Assembly: GCA_028713995.1 (NCBI GenBank)
Contig: JAQTNF010000040.1
Coordinates: forward strand, 1-36,166
Direction of reading: 5' to 3'
DNA length: 36,166 nt
DNA from: Deltaproteobacteria bacterium
GTDB taxonomy: Bacteria; Myxococcota_A; Polyangia; JAAYKL01
Of this stretch, positions 23,601 to 30,800 are shown piece after piece. A program made the translations under genes and the position numbers. The notes under the pieces were generated by a model. The model made no database searches, had not been told where the DNA came from, and saw only the letters and a list, made by a program, of their open reading frames with translations. The first letter of the stretch is position 1; each line of letters begins with the position of its first letter.

Positions 23601-24240
23601 TCTCGGAAGCGGGTTCGCGGTGGCCACCATGGATCTCGAGATCCGCGGGGCGGGCAACCTGCTCGGGCCCGAGCAGTCCGGCGACGTGAGCGCCGTGGGC
23701 TTCGAGATGTTCTGCGATCTCGTCGCCGAGGCCACGGCCGAGATGCAGGGCCGACCGGTCGTCCGCGACGTGGAGCCGGAGCTGACCTTCGAGCGTCCGG
23801 GCTTCTTCCCGGACACGTACATGCCCGACGTGGGTCAGCGCCTCCAGTACTACAAGCGCCTCGCCCAGTCCGAGGACGAGGCCGAGGTCGAGTCGGTGGC
23901 GGCCGAGATCCGCGATCGGTTCGGCCCGCTTCCCGCGGACGCCCTGGATCTCGTCAAGCTCATGATCGCCAAGGCCCTGTGCCGCGCGCTTCGGATCCCG
24001 GGCCTCGAATCCGCGTCCGCGCGGGCCGTGGTGCACCTCCACTCCGAATCGCGGGTCGACCCGGAGCGGGTGGCAAAGATGGTGCGGGAGGCCAGGGGAA
24101 CAATCCGGCTCACTGCGGAGTTGAAGCTCATCGTGAAGCTCCCGCAGGACGACGAGACCGGAGCGGACGGGGCCATTCGCATCTTGCGTCGGCTGGGAGG
24201 CCATGATAACAACCCCCGAATATCACAGAGGAATCGGTAG
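20659..24240 (+). CDS. mfd: transcription-repair coupling factor
   Basis: Mfd removes RNA polymerase stalled at DNA lesions and recruits UvrA. The 1193-aa length is normal. The N-terminal UvrB-like region includes DLGPYEEIAPDRRSLMRR and YSVRGSIIDVFPPYL; the polymerase-interaction domain (RID) includes GDLMVHLDHGIGRYEGL and LTYRDGDKLYVPV. The SF2 translocase has Walker A GDVGFGKTEVA (about residue 671), the DEEHRFGV box (about 772), TATPIPRTLHMSLSG and the TRG-type motif DIPRANTVIIDRAD...QIRGRVGRS. The C-terminal D7-like domain begins near RPGFFPDTYMPDVGQRLQYYK. The GTG start at 20659 has CGGAG close upstream. The two parvulin genes follow, an arrangement I recall from other delta-type genomes. 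Confidence 0.97.
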   Translation: MTEVPNPLIPDVREGARPIDDIARMALSRPRINVVGAAGGSLAALVARVARAGSGSVLVVVEDRERKRAFASDLAYHFGALSGMADPASVLRFPAHDLGPYEEIAPDRRSLMRRSGMLFRLAFGAGSTFLVVSADALARRLIPRAAFEAACLPLAVGDTVDWGELLAALERGGYHRSPLVEEAGTYSVRGSIIDVFPPYLARPVRVDFSGFTVERIRFFDPATQEGGEETTETWVHPARPTLMPASDEERFRIAARIRELCDEVDRPTSQTDRLIEDALAGRVVVGSEGLTPAFHEPLGSLLDYLPANVTVCLENPAGVRAAWHKSEAMLLTDFERKRTSGEPAFPPSSHALPSVQVEEWLLRHRLVVAHPFAVSGGDPVPLERCDDPVDLGAASTADLGEKLRNLVPAGDKVDLLAPLAGHLRALDERGVRTILVGHTAGQMERLAAMLRGRGLAPRIAEPGAPSHGPGLSLAVGELNRGCLLPADAVCWITEEEIFGKRARRKARPASAHTSLDSLRLSRPGDLMVHLDHGIGRYEGLVRQRVRGAEMDFVLLTYRDGDKLYVPVYRLNQVQRYSGGEGQVRLDKLGGEGFARTKADVRKAAFDMAGRLLDLYARRAAAERGPFPAPDDLQRAFEASFPFEETDDQLRAIDTVMADLDGPRPMDRLVCGDVGFGKTEVALRAAFRVVMAGRQVAVLVPTTVLAQQHFQTFSSRFKGYPVRVESMSRFRTDAENAAAATGLKDGTLDIVVGTHRLLSPDVHFKRLGLLVIDEEHRFGVVHKERIRELRASVDTMVLTATPIPRTLHMSLSGLKDISLIATAPADRRPIKTFLCHDDPALLREAMEKELAREGQVFFVHNRVRDIGEAAERVRRLVPGARVVVGHGQMREESLERVMLDFVAGRYDVLVCTSIIESGLDIPRANTVIIDRADTFGLAQLYQIRGRVGRSHKQAYAYLIVPPLESLSGDARARVEALARFTDLGSGFAVATMDLEIRGAGNLLGPEQSGDVSAVGFEMFCDLVAEATAEMQGRPVVRDVEPELTFERPGFFPDTYMPDVGQRLQYYKRLAQSEDEAEVESVAAEIRDRFGPLPADALDLVKLMIAKALCRALRIPGLESASARAVVHLHSESRVDPERVAKMVREARGTIRLTAELKLIVKLPQDDETGADGAIRILRRLGGHDNNPRISQRNR

Positions 24241-24255
24241 CAAGGAGTGTGGTCC

Positions 24256-25347
24256 ATGAAACGAAGAGCGAGGGTTTGCCGGGTGCTCGTCGTCGTTGTC
24301 GCGGCCGCGGCGGTGTGGCTCGCGGGCTGTGGGGAGAAGAAGGCCGGGACCCCGGCCGGGGCCGGCAAGAAACCCGCCGCGGGCCAAGGGGTTCCGGATG
24401 GGCTCACACCCGAGCAGGCGGCCAAGGTCGTGGCCCGGGTCGGCGACGCGGTCATCACGGTCGGCGACGTGACGCGCCAGATCAACCGGCTGTCGCCGTA
24501 CATCCGGCGCAGGTGGGCCGCGCCCGAGAAGCGCAAGGAGTTCCTCGACAAGCTCATCCGCGTGGAGCTGCTCGCGCAGGAGGCACAGCGCCTGGGGTTG
24601 GGCGAGGATCCCGAGGTCCAGCGCACGGTCAAGCAGGTCATGATCCGCCTCATGATCAAGAACGATTTGGAAAAGAACGTCCTGCCCGTGTCCGTGGACG
24701 AGGGCACGCTCAAGACCGAGTACGACAAGGAGATCGACAAGTACAAGCGGCCTGCTCAGGTGCGCGCGAGCCACATCGTCGTGAAGACGAGGGAGGCCGC
24801 GGCGAAGCTCATCGCGGATATCAAGGCGCACACGGACGACGGCCGCTACTTCAGGGACAAGGCCGCGGAGCTGTCGCTCGACGAGAAGACCAAGGGACAG
24901 GGCGGAGATCTGGGCTACTTCTCGAGGCCCGAGGAGCGCAGGCCGGACGAGCCCGAGGTGCCGAAGGCGGTGGCCGAGGCCGCGTGGAAGATCGCGAACG
25001 TGAACGAGCTCGCGCCCGAGCCGGTCGAAGCACCGGGCGGCTTCTCGGTGGTCAGGCTGACCAACAAGAAGCCCGCGCTCGACCGCTCGTTCGAGAGCGT
25101 CAAGCGCCTCATCGAGAACCGGCTCCTGCGCGACAAGCGCGGCCAGGCGCTCGACGATTTCGTGGCCGATCTGCGCAAGAAGGCCAAGGTCGAGATCACG
25201 GCCGAGAACCTCGACAAGGTCGTGCTCCCGCCCGAGCCGCCTCCCATGCCCGGCATGGGCATGGGGTTCCCGCCCCCGGGCGCAATGGGCACGATGCCCG
25301 GCCGGGAGCCGCCTCCATCTTCACCGGCGCCCGGGAAGGCCGAGTAG
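24256..25347 (+). CDS. parvulin-type peptidyl-prolyl isomerase lipoprotein
   Basis: 363 aa. A lipoprotein signal (VWLAGC, C25) and Ala/Gly/Lys spacer precede a SurA_N-like helical chaperone domain (VARVGDAVITVGDVTRQINR to LEKNVLPVSVD) and one parvulin PPIase domain (VRASHIVVKTREAA, FRDKAAELSLDEKTKGQGGDLGYFSR, APEPVEAPGGFSVVRLTNKK). It should catalyse proline isomerisation and chaperone proteins outside the cytoplasmic membrane. The tail is rich in Pro, Met and Gly (PPPMPGMGMGFPPPG). The ATG at 24256 has AAGGAG 8 bases upstream. It starts 15 bases after mfd, with the second parvulin gene 7 bases after its stop: one transcription unit. Confidence 0.93.
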   Translation: MKRRARVCRVLVVVVAAAAVWLAGCGEKKAGTPAGAGKKPAAGQGVPDGLTPEQAAKVVARVGDAVITVGDVTRQINRLSPYIRRRWAAPEKRKEFLDKLIRVELLAQEAQRLGLGEDPEVQRTVKQVMIRLMIKNDLEKNVLPVSVDEGTLKTEYDKEIDKYKRPAQVRASHIVVKTREAAAKLIADIKAHTDDGRYFRDKAAELSLDEKTKGQGGDLGYFSRPEERRPDEPEVPKAVAEAAWKIANVNELAPEPVEAPGGFSVVRLTNKKPALDRSFESVKRLIENRLLRDKRGQALDDFVADLRKKAKVEITAENLDKVVLPPEPPPMPGMGMGFPPPGAMGTMPGREPPPSSPAPGKAE

Positions 25348-25354
25348 GCCGGCC

Positions 25355-26356
25355 GTGCCGGGAGTCGCTTTCATCCCGCGGACGGCGTGCCTCCTCGCAT
25401 GCCTGGCTCTCGCCGCGCCCGCGCTCGGCCAGGATGGCGCCAAGGGACGCGTCGTCGATCGCATCGCCGCGGTGATCGGCTCGGACATCATCCTCGCGAG
25501 CGAGGCCGCGCTGAAGGCGGCCCCGCAGCTCACGGAGTTCGAGAAGGCGGGCGGAGACACCCTCATCGGCGGCGACAAGAAGCGCGCCCAGCTCCTGCGC
25601 GACGCGCTCGAGAAGCTCATCGACGCAGAGCTCGTCAAGCAGCAGGCCGTGGAGATGAAGATCACGGTGGCGGGCGAGGAGGTCGACCGGGCCATCGAGA
25701 ACATCGCACGCGAGAACAACGTGGACGTGGAGACGCTCAGGCGCGCGGTCGTGACCCAGGGCATGGACTACCTCGCCTACCGCAACAACCTGCGCGACGA
25801 GATCCTGCGCTTCAAGGTGTTGAACCTGCGCGTGCGCGGTCGCGTCAAGATCTCGGACGCCGAGGCGCGCCAGTACTACAACGACCAGGTGCGCGAGATC
25901 CGGGTCAAGGGCACGTTCGAGGGCGCTCATGTTCTCGTGCGCGTGCCCGAGGGTGCAAGGCCGGCCGAGGTCGCGGCGGCGAGAAAAAAAGCCGAGGCGA
26001 TCCTCACGCGCGTCCGCGGCGGAGAGCGTTTCGAGGATGTCGCGCGCGCCGAGTCGGATGACAAGGCCACGGTTGAGGGGGGCGGCAGCCTCGGCCTGAA
26101 ATCTCCGGGCCAGCTCCCCAAAGTGCTCGACCGGGAGTTCCTCGACATGGAGCCGGGCGAGGTGGCCGGGCCCATACGCACCGCGGCCGGGTTCCACGTC
26201 CTCAAGCTCGTCTCGCGCGAGGCGCTCGGCGTCCAGAAATTCAGCGAGGTCAAGGACCGTATCATGAGCCAGCTCGCCAAGGACGCCATGGCGCGCCAGG
26301 AGCAGATCTGGCTCAAGGAACTGCGCCTCAAGACTTACATCGAGATTCTCCTGTGA
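25355..26356 (+). CDS. SurA-like periplasmic peptidyl-prolyl isomerase
   Basis: 333 aa. Signal peptide (CLLACLALAAPALG, cleavage probably before QDG), a SurA_N domain (DRIAAVIGSDIILASEAALK to LRDEILRFKVLNLRVRGRV) and a single parvulin domain (EGAHVLVRVPEGARPAEV, EDVARAESDDKATVEGGGSLG, LDMEPGEVAGPIRTAAGFHVLKL). E. coli SurA has two parvulin repeats; this has one. It assists outer-membrane protein folding in the family. The GTG at 25355 is chosen from position and the signal peptide; the SD is poor, so coupling to the previous gene is likely. Last gene of the mfd unit. Confidence 0.92.
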   Translation: MPGVAFIPRTACLLACLALAAPALGQDGAKGRVVDRIAAVIGSDIILASEAALKAAPQLTEFEKAGGDTLIGGDKKRAQLLRDALEKLIDAELVKQQAVEMKITVAGEEVDRAIENIARENNVDVETLRRAVVTQGMDYLAYRNNLRDEILRFKVLNLRVRGRVKISDAEARQYYNDQVREIRVKGTFEGAHVLVRVPEGARPAEVAAARKKAEAILTRVRGGERFEDVARAESDDKATVEGGGSLGLKSPGQLPKVLDREFLDMEPGEVAGPIRTAAGFHVLKLVSREALGVQKFSEVKDRIMSQLAKDAMARQEQIWLKELRLKTYIEILL

Positions 26357-26379
26357 AGTGCGCTCTCCCGTAAAAGAAT

Positions 26380-26408
26380 TTGACACCCGGCCGGACATAG
26401 ATTAGTTA
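26380..26408 (+). promoter_or_regulatory. putative promoter upstream of the ABC-GTPase-NifS operon
   Basis: A perfect -35 consensus TTGACA (26380-26385) with TAGTTA (26403-26408) at 17-base spacing as a weak -10. The 137-base gap is A+T-rich in contrast to its surroundings and carries a near-direct repeat (ATTAGTTA and ATTAGATA, 12 bases apart) and a run of eight T at 26445-26452, which makes regulation here likely, though the details are uncertain. Confidence 0.35.
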
Positions 26409-26493
26409 TCCCATTAGATAGGTCATATAAGAAGACACGGTCTGTTTTTTTTGAGATGAAATGCGATAAACCCAATCGGACAAGGAGGATAAG

Positions 26494-27279
26494 ATGATCG
26501 AAAGGATCACGGTGACGACGGGGCATGGCCGCAACGGCGAGGCCGACGGCATGGAGCGGCTCGAGCTGCGCATGGGCGACGTGGTCAGCATCGTGGGCCC
26601 CACCGGCTCGGGCAAGACCACGCTCATCAACGACATCGAGCTGTTCGCGGACGGGGACACTCCCTCGGGCCGTCGCGTGCTCATCGACGGCGCGCGGCCG
26701 CCGGCCGAGTACCGGCACGATCCGGCGCGCCACCCCATCGCGCTCATCACGCAGCACACCACGTTCCTCTCGGATCTGCCCGTGGGCCTGTTCCTCAGCA
26801 CGCACGCCAAGATCCGCTGCACCGTGGCCTCGGGCGCCGTGGACCTGGTCGAGGAATCGCTCGCCTTTGCCAACCAGCTCACCGGCGAGCCCATCGAGGC
26901 CCACTCGCGCATGACCGAGCTGTCCGGCGGCCAGACACGCGCCCTGCTCATCGCCGACGCGGCGATCATCTGCAGCACGCCCATCGTGCTCCTCGACGAG
27001 GTGGAGAACGCGGGCATCCACCGCACGCGCGCCATCGAGCTCCTGCGCCGCTACCGCAAGATCTTCATCTTCGTGACGCACGACCCGCGCATCGCGCTCT
27101 TGAGCGACTACCGCGTGGTCATGAAGAACGGGCGCATCACCGCGGTGCTGCACACCGACGAGGCTGAGCGCATTTTCGCGGTCAAGGTGAGCCGGCTCGA
27201 CGACGCGATGAGCGATCTGCGCGACCGGCTGCGCCACGGGATGCGCCTCGACGGCACGGAACTCCGGGGGCTGGCATGA
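26494..27279 (+). CDS. orphan ABC-type ATPase of a metallocentre-assembly-like operon
   Basis: 261 aa, soluble. ABC ATPase motifs are complete: Walker A GPTGSGKTT (35-43), Q-loop Q87, signature LSGGQ (143-147), Walker B IVLLDE (D168, E169) and H-loop H196 (FVTHDP). The D-loop region, ENAGIH, is not the SALD of transporter subunits, and no permease or binding-protein gene is near, so it probably works in the cytoplasm rather than in transport; SufC- or AtwA-type ATPases are precedents for such roles (inference). The ATG has AAGGAGG. The stop overlaps the GTPase start as ATGA, indicating a fixed stoichiometric partnership with the next three genes. Confidence 0.85.
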   Translation: MIERITVTTGHGRNGEADGMERLELRMGDVVSIVGPTGSGKTTLINDIELFADGDTPSGRRVLIDGARPPAEYRHDPARHPIALITQHTTFLSDLPVGLFLSTHAKIRCTVASGAVDLVEESLAFANQLTGEPIEAHSRMTELSGGQTRALLIADAAIICSTPIVLLDEVENAGIHRTRAIELLRRYRKIFIFVTHDPRIALLSDYRVVMKNGRITAVLHTDEAERIFAVKVSRLDDAMSDLRDRLRHGMRLDGTELRGLA

Positions 27280-27977
27280 GGCTCGCCATCTGCGCAGGGC
27301 CGGCCACCACCGGCAAGACCGCCGTGCTGCGGCACGTTGCCCGCAAGCTCCTCTCGCTCGGCCACAAGGTCGCGTTCCTCAAGATCGACGTGCAGTACGC
27401 TGAAGAGGACGAGCAGCTCGCGGCCGAGCTCGGCATCCCCACGCGCAAGGTCTACTCCGGCGAGCTGTGCCCGGATCACTGCTCGGTCATGGTGCTCGGC
27501 GACGCGCTCGCGTGGGCCGCGGCAGCGGGCGCGGACGTGCTCCTCGTGGAGACCGCCGGGCTGTGCCTGCGCTGCGCCCCGTACGTGGACGGCGGGCTCG
27601 GGCTCATCGTGATGGAGGCCACCTCGGGCATGAACCTTCCGCTCAAGGTGGGGCCCATGCTCTCGCTCGCGGATCTGGCGGTCGTGACCAAGATCGACCG
27701 GGTCTCGCAGGCCGAACGCGAGGTGTTCCGCGCGCGCATCGGCGAGGTGGCGCCGCGCGTCAAGGTGCGCGAGGTCAACGCGCTGCACGGGATCGGCATC
27801 GATCCGATCGTGGAGGAGGTGCTCGCCGCGCCGCTCGCATTCGAGGGCATGCAGCTTCGCGGCAACCCGCCCGTGGGCACGTGCACCATCTGCGTGGGCA
27901 AGAAGGACATCGGGTGGCAGTCGCACTTCGGCGTGGTGCGGCCGCTCGACAACCAGACGTTCTACAGGGGCGAGTGA
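27276..27977 (+). CDS. HypB-like SIMIBI GTPase with three cysteine pairs
   Basis: 233 aa. P-loop GPATTGKT (8-15), a HypB-like FLKIDVQYAEED, GELCPDHC where HypB has its metal-binding Cys-His, VETAGLCLRCAP in place of HypB's IENVGNLVCPA, TSGMNLPLKVGPML matching HypB's TEGEDKPLKYP, TKID (138-141) as the G4 base-specificity motif, and NALHGIGID as G5. Paired cysteines at C65/C69, C97/C100 and C203/C206 could bind metal or an Fe-S cluster. HypB and UreG load nickel into hydrogenase and urease; a metal-delivery role here is inference. It overlaps the ABC gene upstream (ATGA) and the NifS gene downstream (GTGA). No hyp, ure or CODH gene is in the window. Confidence 0.85.
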   Translation: MRLAICAGPATTGKTAVLRHVARKLLSLGHKVAFLKIDVQYAEEDEQLAAELGIPTRKVYSGELCPDHCSVMVLGDALAWAAAAGADVLLVETAGLCLRCAPYVDGGLGLIVMEATSGMNLPLKVGPMLSLADLAVVTKIDRVSQAEREVFRARIGEVAPRVKVREVNALHGIGIDPIVEEVLAAPLAFEGMQLRGNPPVGTCTICVGKKDIGWQSHFGVVRPLDNQTFYRGE

Positions 27978-29182
27978 CTGTGCGGCCGCTCGTCTATCTC
28001 GACAACTCGGCCACGACCCGGCTCGATCCGCGCGTGGCCGAGGCTATGCGCCCGCATCTCGAAGACTCGTACGGCAACCCATCGAGCCTGCACGCCATGG
28101 GTCGCGAGGCGCGCGCGGCGGTGGAGGAGGCGCGAGCGAGCGTGGCGGGCCTCGTGAACGCCCGGCCGCGCGAGATCGTGTTCACGGGCAGCGGCACCGA
28201 GGCCAACAACCTGGCGCTCCTCGGCGCGGTGGGGGCCTCGGGCGCGGTGACGCCCCACATGGTCGCATCGGCCTTCGAGCACCCGTCCGTGCTCGAGCCC
28301 TGCGCCCGTCTGCGCGCGCTGGGCGCGGACGTGACGCTCCTCCCGGTGGGAGGCGACGGCATCGTCGAGCCTGGTGAGCTGGCCCGCGCCATGCGCCCGG
28401 AGACGGTGCTCGTCTCGATCATGACCGCCAACAACGTTGTGGGCACGCTGCAGCCCATCGCCGAGCTCGCGCGGGTGGCGCGCTCGCGCGGAGCGCTGTT
28501 CCACACGGACGCGGTCCAGGCCGCGGGCAGGGTTCCCATCGAAGTGTCGCGCGACGACGTGGACCTGCTCTCCCTGTCGGCGCACAAGCTCCACGGCCCC
28601 AAGGGGGTGGGAGCCCTGTTCGTCCGCACGGGCGTAAGGATCGCGCCCCAGGTCCACGGCGGCGGGCAGGAACAGGGCCTGCGCTCGGCCACGGAGAACG
28701 TGGCCGGAATCGCGGGGTTCGGCCGTGCGGCCGAGATCGCGGCCGCGGCGCGGGGCGAGGAGGCGGCCCGACTCGTCAACCTGCGCGATCGGCTGCTCGA
28801 GGCGATTTGCGGCTCGGTGCCAGGAGCCTACCTGATCGGGCACCCGCACCGCCGCCTGCCCGGTCACCTGTGCATCGGGATCTCGGGCCTCGAACCCGAG
28901 GCCATGAAGCTGCTCCTCGCCCTGGACGAGCAGGGGTTCGCGGTCTCCACGGGCAGCGCGTGCAGCTCGAGCCACGCAAGCGAGCCCTCGCACGTGCTCA
29001 TGGCCATGGGCTTCGATCCGGTGCGGGCGCGCGGCTCGCTCCGCATCACCCTCGGCCGCTTCAACACCGACGAGGAGGCCCTCGCCTTCGCCGACGCCCT
29101 GCGGCGGGTCGCAGCCACATTGCGCCCCATCACGACCCGCAAAATCCCGAGCGAAAGGACTGAACCATGCCGAACCAGGTGA
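27974..29182 (+). CDS. NifS/IscS-like cysteine desulfurase
   Basis: 402 aa. A PLP enzyme that takes sulfur from cysteine and forms a persulfide. The N-terminus VYLDNSATTRLDPRVAEAM and GNPSSLHAMGREA, the PLP lysine K205 (LSAHKLHGPKG), RSATENVAGIAGFG and active-site Cys C330 in GSACSSSHASEPSHVL are typical of the NifS/IscS group. Being inside a HypB-like GTPase operon, it is probably a dedicated sulfur donor rather than the housekeeping IscS (inference; no iscU or scaffold follows). The GTG at 27974 overlaps the GTPase stop as GTGA; a GTG at 27980 is a close alternative. The 3' end overlaps the next gene by 16 bases. Confidence 0.92.
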   Translation: MTVRPLVYLDNSATTRLDPRVAEAMRPHLEDSYGNPSSLHAMGREARAAVEEARASVAGLVNARPREIVFTGSGTEANNLALLGAVGASGAVTPHMVASAFEHPSVLEPCARLRALGADVTLLPVGGDGIVEPGELARAMRPETVLVSIMTANNVVGTLQPIAELARVARSRGALFHTDAVQAAGRVPIEVSRDDVDLLSLSAHKLHGPKGVGALFVRTGVRIAPQVHGGGQEQGLRSATENVAGIAGFGRAAEIAAAARGEEAARLVNLRDRLLEAICGSVPGAYLIGHPHRRLPGHLCIGISGLEPEAMKLLLALDEQGFAVSTGSACSSSHASEPSHVLMAMGFDPVRARGSLRITLGRFNTDEEALAFADALRRVAATLRPITTRKIPSERTEPCRTR

Positions 29183-29865
29183 ACCTTCCGGGCATCGACT
29201 GCGGGCTGTGCGGCTCGCGTACGTGCGCCGAGTTCGCGCAGCGCCTCGCCACGGATCCGGAGTTGATCAAACGCTGCATTCCGTTGTCGACGGATTCCAC
29301 GCCACCGCCCAAGGCCTCCGTTCCGGTCCAGGCGCCGGCGGCGTGCGAAGCTGCCTGCGCGGGATGTGCGCCCGCGCCGCGGCAGAAGAAAACGCCCGAG
29401 TGGCACGATAGCCTCGGTCGCGAGTTCGACTTCATCCTCGAGCACTTTCCCGAGGATCCGGGGCCTCGCGAGATCATCCTGCCCCACAACCCCATGCTCA
29501 CCCGCGAGATGGACGTGAAGCGCGGCGACGTGCTCATCGGCAGGCCGCTCGGCATGTCGTGCGGCTGTCCCATCACCCACTGCGGCGTCGTCTCGGACGT
29601 GGATCCCCGCACGGGCGTCATCACGTGGTGCGTGACCGGCCCGCTCGGCCCGCGCGAAAAGGGCTTCAAGGACATCGGGTACTACATCGCCGAGGCGTAC
29701 GAGGGCATGATCCCGCGAGCGCGCTGCGACATCAAGATCGGCATGCGCTACTTCTTCCAGCCGCGCATGTGCATGCTCCAATGGCGGCACAGCGGCCTCG
29801 TGAACTACGTGAACCGCACGCCCGTCGGCATGCAGGTGCGCCTGGAAGGCCTTTGGATCGGGTGA
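29167..29865 (+). CDS. [4Fe-4S] domain protein with uncharacterised Cys-rich C-terminal domain
   Basis: 232 aa. The N-terminus LPGIDCGLCGSRTCAEFA with C12-x2-C15-x4-C20 and C37 is the four-cysteine Fe-S domain of RnfB and corrinoid Fe-S proteins. A linker with CEAACAGC follows, then a domain of about 160 residues (EFDFILEHFPEDPG to VRLEGLWIG) that I do not recognise, with SCGCPITHC and MCML. It could be a scaffold, a cluster carrier, or the client of the three proteins encoded before it. The ATG at 29167 follows AAAGGA and sits inside the end of the desulfurase gene. It is the last gene of the operon and is convergent with the Fic-like gene. Confidence 0.8.
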   Translation: MPNQVNLPGIDCGLCGSRTCAEFAQRLATDPELIKRCIPLSTDSTPPPKASVPVQAPAACEAACAGCAPAPRQKKTPEWHDSLGREFDFILEHFPEDPGPREIILPHNPMLTREMDVKRGDVLIGRPLGMSCGCPITHCGVVSDVDPRTGVITWCVTGPLGPREKGFKDIGYYIAEAYEGMIPRARCDIKIGMRYFFQPRMCMLQWRHSGLVNYVNRTPVGMQVRLEGLWIG

Positions 29866-29892
29866 GAGGGATTCGTTGAAAAAGCGCGGAAC

Positions 29893-30666
29893 TCAGGACG
29901 CCGCGGCCGCGCCGCTGAGCATCTTGCCGGTCGCTTCCACGGACGAAAGCGCGGACTCCAAGATCAGTCGCGTGAGAGCCTGCTGGGGCTGGCGGATGCA
30001 CTCGTAGTAGCGCTGGCGCTCGGTGGCGTGGATCACGGCGGGCAGGTAGCCGTTGCGGATGAGCACCATGTTCATCATGACCCGGCCGACCTTGCCGGAC
30101 ACGTCGGCGTACGGGAAGATGCGCATGAACCGGTAGTGGAACTTGGACGCCCAGAGCACCGGGTGCAGCTCGGCCGCCTCATCCGGGTCGTTCAGCCACT
30201 GAACCAGCTTGCGCATGTTCGGTCCGATCGCGTCGGGCGCGCAGATCTCGTGGAAGTACGAGCGGTGCAGCGGAATTTCCTTGCGGTAGCGGCCGGGCGC
30301 GCCGCCGTCCGAGTCGCCCGAGAAGAACGCGTGGAACTCCTTGAAAAGGCTCACCGAGTACACGAGCTTCTTGCGCGCCGCCGTCTCGCGCGCCAGGTGC
30401 AGCGCCCAGCGATGCGAGCGCAACGCCAGGTACAGCCCGAGCGAGGACGCATCGGTCACGGCGCGGTAGTCGAAGGCGTTGTCGAGATCCGACGCCGAAA
30501 CCACCTGACCCTCGAGCGCCCAATCATGGTAAATGGTGGAAACGTCCAGGCTCTTCCACAATCCGGCGATGAGCGAGCCCGAGCTTCGGGCCATCAGGTG
30601 ACGGACAGATTCGGCCCGCCTGTCGAGCTCGGTCAGCATCCCGTCCATGGGATCGTGTTGCATCAT
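29893..30666 (-). CDS. degenerate Fic-domain protein
   Basis: 257 aa, soluble. The helical arrangement and the segment FHYRFMRIFPYADVSGKVGR match the Fic core (HPFx(D/E)GNGRxxR), but the catalytic His is Phe (F184), Asn is Ser (S190) and the first Arg is Lys (K192); P185, D188, G191 and R195 are kept. DWALEG (E52, G53) lies where many Fic proteins have the inhibitory helix. AMP transfer by the usual mechanism is not expected; it may bind nucleotides, have another activity, or act as a regulator. Two ATGs (30666, 30663) are possible with a weak SD. A good sigma-70-type promoter lies 44 bases upstream. The region around the start is A+T-rich. Confidence 0.72.
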   Translation of the reverse strand: MMQHDPMDGMLTELDRRAESVRHLMARSSGSLIAGLWKSLDVSTIYHDWALEGQVVSASDLDNAFDYRAVTDASSLGLYLALRSHRWALHLARETAARKKLVYSVSLFKEFHAFFSGDSDGGAPGRYRKEIPLHRSYFHEICAPDAIGPNMRKLVQWLNDPDEAAELHPVLWASKFHYRFMRIFPYADVSGKVGRVMMNMVLIRNGYLPAVIHATERQRYYECIRQPQQALTRLILESALSSVEATGKMLSGAAAAS

Positions 30667-30709
30667 CTTGTCTTCTTTTTGTTTGAGCAAACAGCCCCCT
30701 ATTCCAAGT

Positions 30710-30738
30710 ATTCTATTAATACATCCGCATGTCGTCAA
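30710..30738 (-). promoter_or_regulatory. sigma-70-type promoter of the Fic-like gene
   Basis: On the minus strand TTGACG (30738-30733), a 17-base spacer and TAGAAT (30715-30710), in an A+T-rich island. The predicted transcript starts near 30703, giving a leader of about 37 bases before the ATG at 30666. Confidence 0.6.
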
Positions 30739-30800
30739 GAAAACTCTTCTATCTTATTGTAATAATTAAGAATTTTAGAATTTCGAACGGGTCGCGGGGG

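Noticed and set aside
20419-24204. Very long minus-strand open frame opposite mfd
   Set aside because: It is a shadow of the GC-rich mfd gene: Arg/His/Gly/Ala-rich, with no recognisable domain, while the plus frame is full-length Mfd.
26433-26452. Possible intrinsic terminator (AGAC-ACG-GTCT then eight T)
   Set aside because: The stem is only 4 base pairs; too weak to claim. The T-run may be part of the A+T-rich leader.
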